Assembly (NCBI GenBank): GCA_900770655.1
Contig: CAAGLA010000016.1
Coordinates: 1 to 6,942, forward strand
Direction of reading: 5' to 3'
Length of the DNA stretch: 6,942 bases
Origin: Bacteroidaceae bacterium
Lineage (GTDB): Bacteria; Bacteroidota; Bacteroidia; Bacteroidales; Bacteroidaceae
Of the stretch, positions 6,734 through 6,942 are shown piece by piece. A program made the translations under genes and the position numbers. The notes under the pieces were generated by a model. It worked only from the letters and a program-made list of their open reading frames with translations. It searched no databases and was not told the DNA's origin. Positions within the stretch are counted from its first letter, which is position 1; each line of letters starts with the position of its first letter.

Positions 6734-6741
6734 CAAATTTA
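6734..6741 (-). promoter_or_regulatory. Candidate promoter (-7 TAAATTTG) for the acyltransferase-parE-coaD-protease unit
   Basis: Read on the minus strand, TAAATTTG matches the Bacteroidota -7 form TAnnTTTG. It lies about 55 nt upstream of the acyltransferase ATG and would give a leader of about 50 nt. The -33 region is weak: TGTT at 6766-6763, 21 nt away, is the closest match. The leader contains a 5-bp stem, ATCGT at 6700-6704 with ACGAT at 6713-6717. No other good match lies between here and the gene start. Confidence 0.45.
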
Positions 6742-6831
6742 GCGGGCAGAGTGTTATGTTTTAACATCGCGCGCGACTTTGTGCTATGCGTGTTGCCGGC
6801 AATGATAAAGAAAATGCCAGCTGTGTCATTC

Positions 6832-6839
6832 TATATTTG
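6832..6839 (+). promoter_or_regulatory. Candidate rightward promoter (-7 TATATTTG)
   Basis: TATATTTG fits the -7 consensus, but no TTTG or TTG lies 19-21 nt upstream (the region is A-rich). If active, transcription would start around 6844-6847, immediately before the 30-bp palindrome at 6849-6878, and would serve a plus-strand gene beyond the window. There is no ATG on the plus strand between the palindrome and the right edge. A chance match is a real alternative. Confidence 0.3.
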
Positions 6840-6848
6840 CAGAACGAA

Positions 6849-6878
6849 ACGAAGATAGCGAATATTCGCTATCTTCGT
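6849..6878. repeat. Perfect 30-bp palindrome (hairpin or operator)
   Basis: The half-site ACGAAGATAGCGAAT (6849-6863) is followed directly by its exact reverse complement (6864-6878), with no spacer and no mismatch. As RNA it would form a hairpin of up to about 13 base pairs. Neither side has a clean T-tract (TTCGTTC on the minus strand, AAGTGAAC on the plus strand), so it is a poor intrinsic terminator. It could be the 5' hairpin of a transcript from the rightward promoter, a protein-binding operator, or an atypical terminator for a minus-strand gene ending just to the right. Confidence 0.85.
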
Positions 6879-6942
6879 AAGTGAACAGAAGTAGTAAAGG
6901 ATAAAGATTATTAACTGTCATTGGTACTGAAGATACCGTTCA

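Larger units (their letters stand above)
6680..6942. other. Intergenic region at the right edge
   Basis: This 263-bp stretch has no credible complete gene. Besides the two candidate promoters and the 30-bp palindrome it contains TTGCCGGCAA, a 10-bp palindrome at 6793-6802, and ATGTT-TT-AACAT at 6756-6767. A minus-strand frame entering from the right edge ends with NGIFSTNDS and a TAA at 6913-6911. This could be the tail of a gene, but nine codons are too few to support a call. Confidence 0.55.

Noticed and set aside
6844..6935. Minus-strand frame of 31 codons over the 30-bp palindrome
   Set aside because: It is short, low in complexity and runs through the palindrome. No promoter or homology is recognisable.
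6911..6942. Tail of a minus-strand gene (NGIFSTNDS then TAA) entering from the right
   Set aside because: Nine codons are not enough to tell it from chance. It is kept as a possibility in the intergenic description.
1..6942. Search for CRISPR arrays, tRNA or rRNA genes, insertion sequences, toxin-antitoxin or defence genes
   Set aside because: No regularly spaced repeats, tRNA arms, transposase motifs or defence-type domains were seen. The gene content is core-like.

Overview
The window looks like ordinary chromosomal sequence from a member of the Bacteroidales (phylum Bacteroidota). Three things support this: candidate promoters have the Bacteroidota -7 form TAnnTTTG, the starts lack clear Shine-Dalgarno sites, and the proteins read like Bacteroidales versions of their families (a PG_1098-type THUMP-like methyltransferase, a type IIA topoisomerase B subunit with EGDSASGS, and an S41 protease with a long C-terminal extension). 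I cannot name the genus. Isoleucine is written mostly as ATA, which may help place the lineage.

Layout, left to right. Bases 1-63 hold what is probably the last 20 codons of a plus-strand gene that may encode an outer-membrane beta-barrel. Bases 64-271 are non-coding. They carry a good Bacteroidota promoter, a second copy of its -7 element inside an exact 17-bp direct repeat, and two small inverted repeats. A plus-strand SAM-dependent methyltransferase with a THUMP-like C-terminus follows (272-1441). A 30-bp perfect palindrome at 1455-1484 forms a two-way terminator between it and the convergent genes.

The rest of the coding sequence is on the minus strand and reads right to left as a probable transcription unit: a 377-residue GNAT-type acyltransferase (6679-5546), DNA topoisomerase IV subunit B parE (5497-3539), phosphopantetheine adenylyltransferase coaD (3537-3097) and a secreted S41 carboxy-terminal processing protease (3080-1488). 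The gaps are 48, 1 and 16 nt. The products act in unrelated processes: chromosome decatenation, coenzyme A synthesis and periplasmic proteolysis. The cluster therefore looks like a shared housekeeping operon and not a dedicated pathway.

Bases 6680-6942 are non-coding apart from a possible gene edge. They hold a candidate promoter for the minus-strand unit, a candidate rightward promoter, and a second perfect 30-bp palindrome (6849-6878) whose role is unclear. I see no mobile-element gene, CRISPR array, RNA gene, defence system or other novel multi-gene system. The most unusual signals are in the two intergenic regions, in codon use, and in a charged insertion in ParE.
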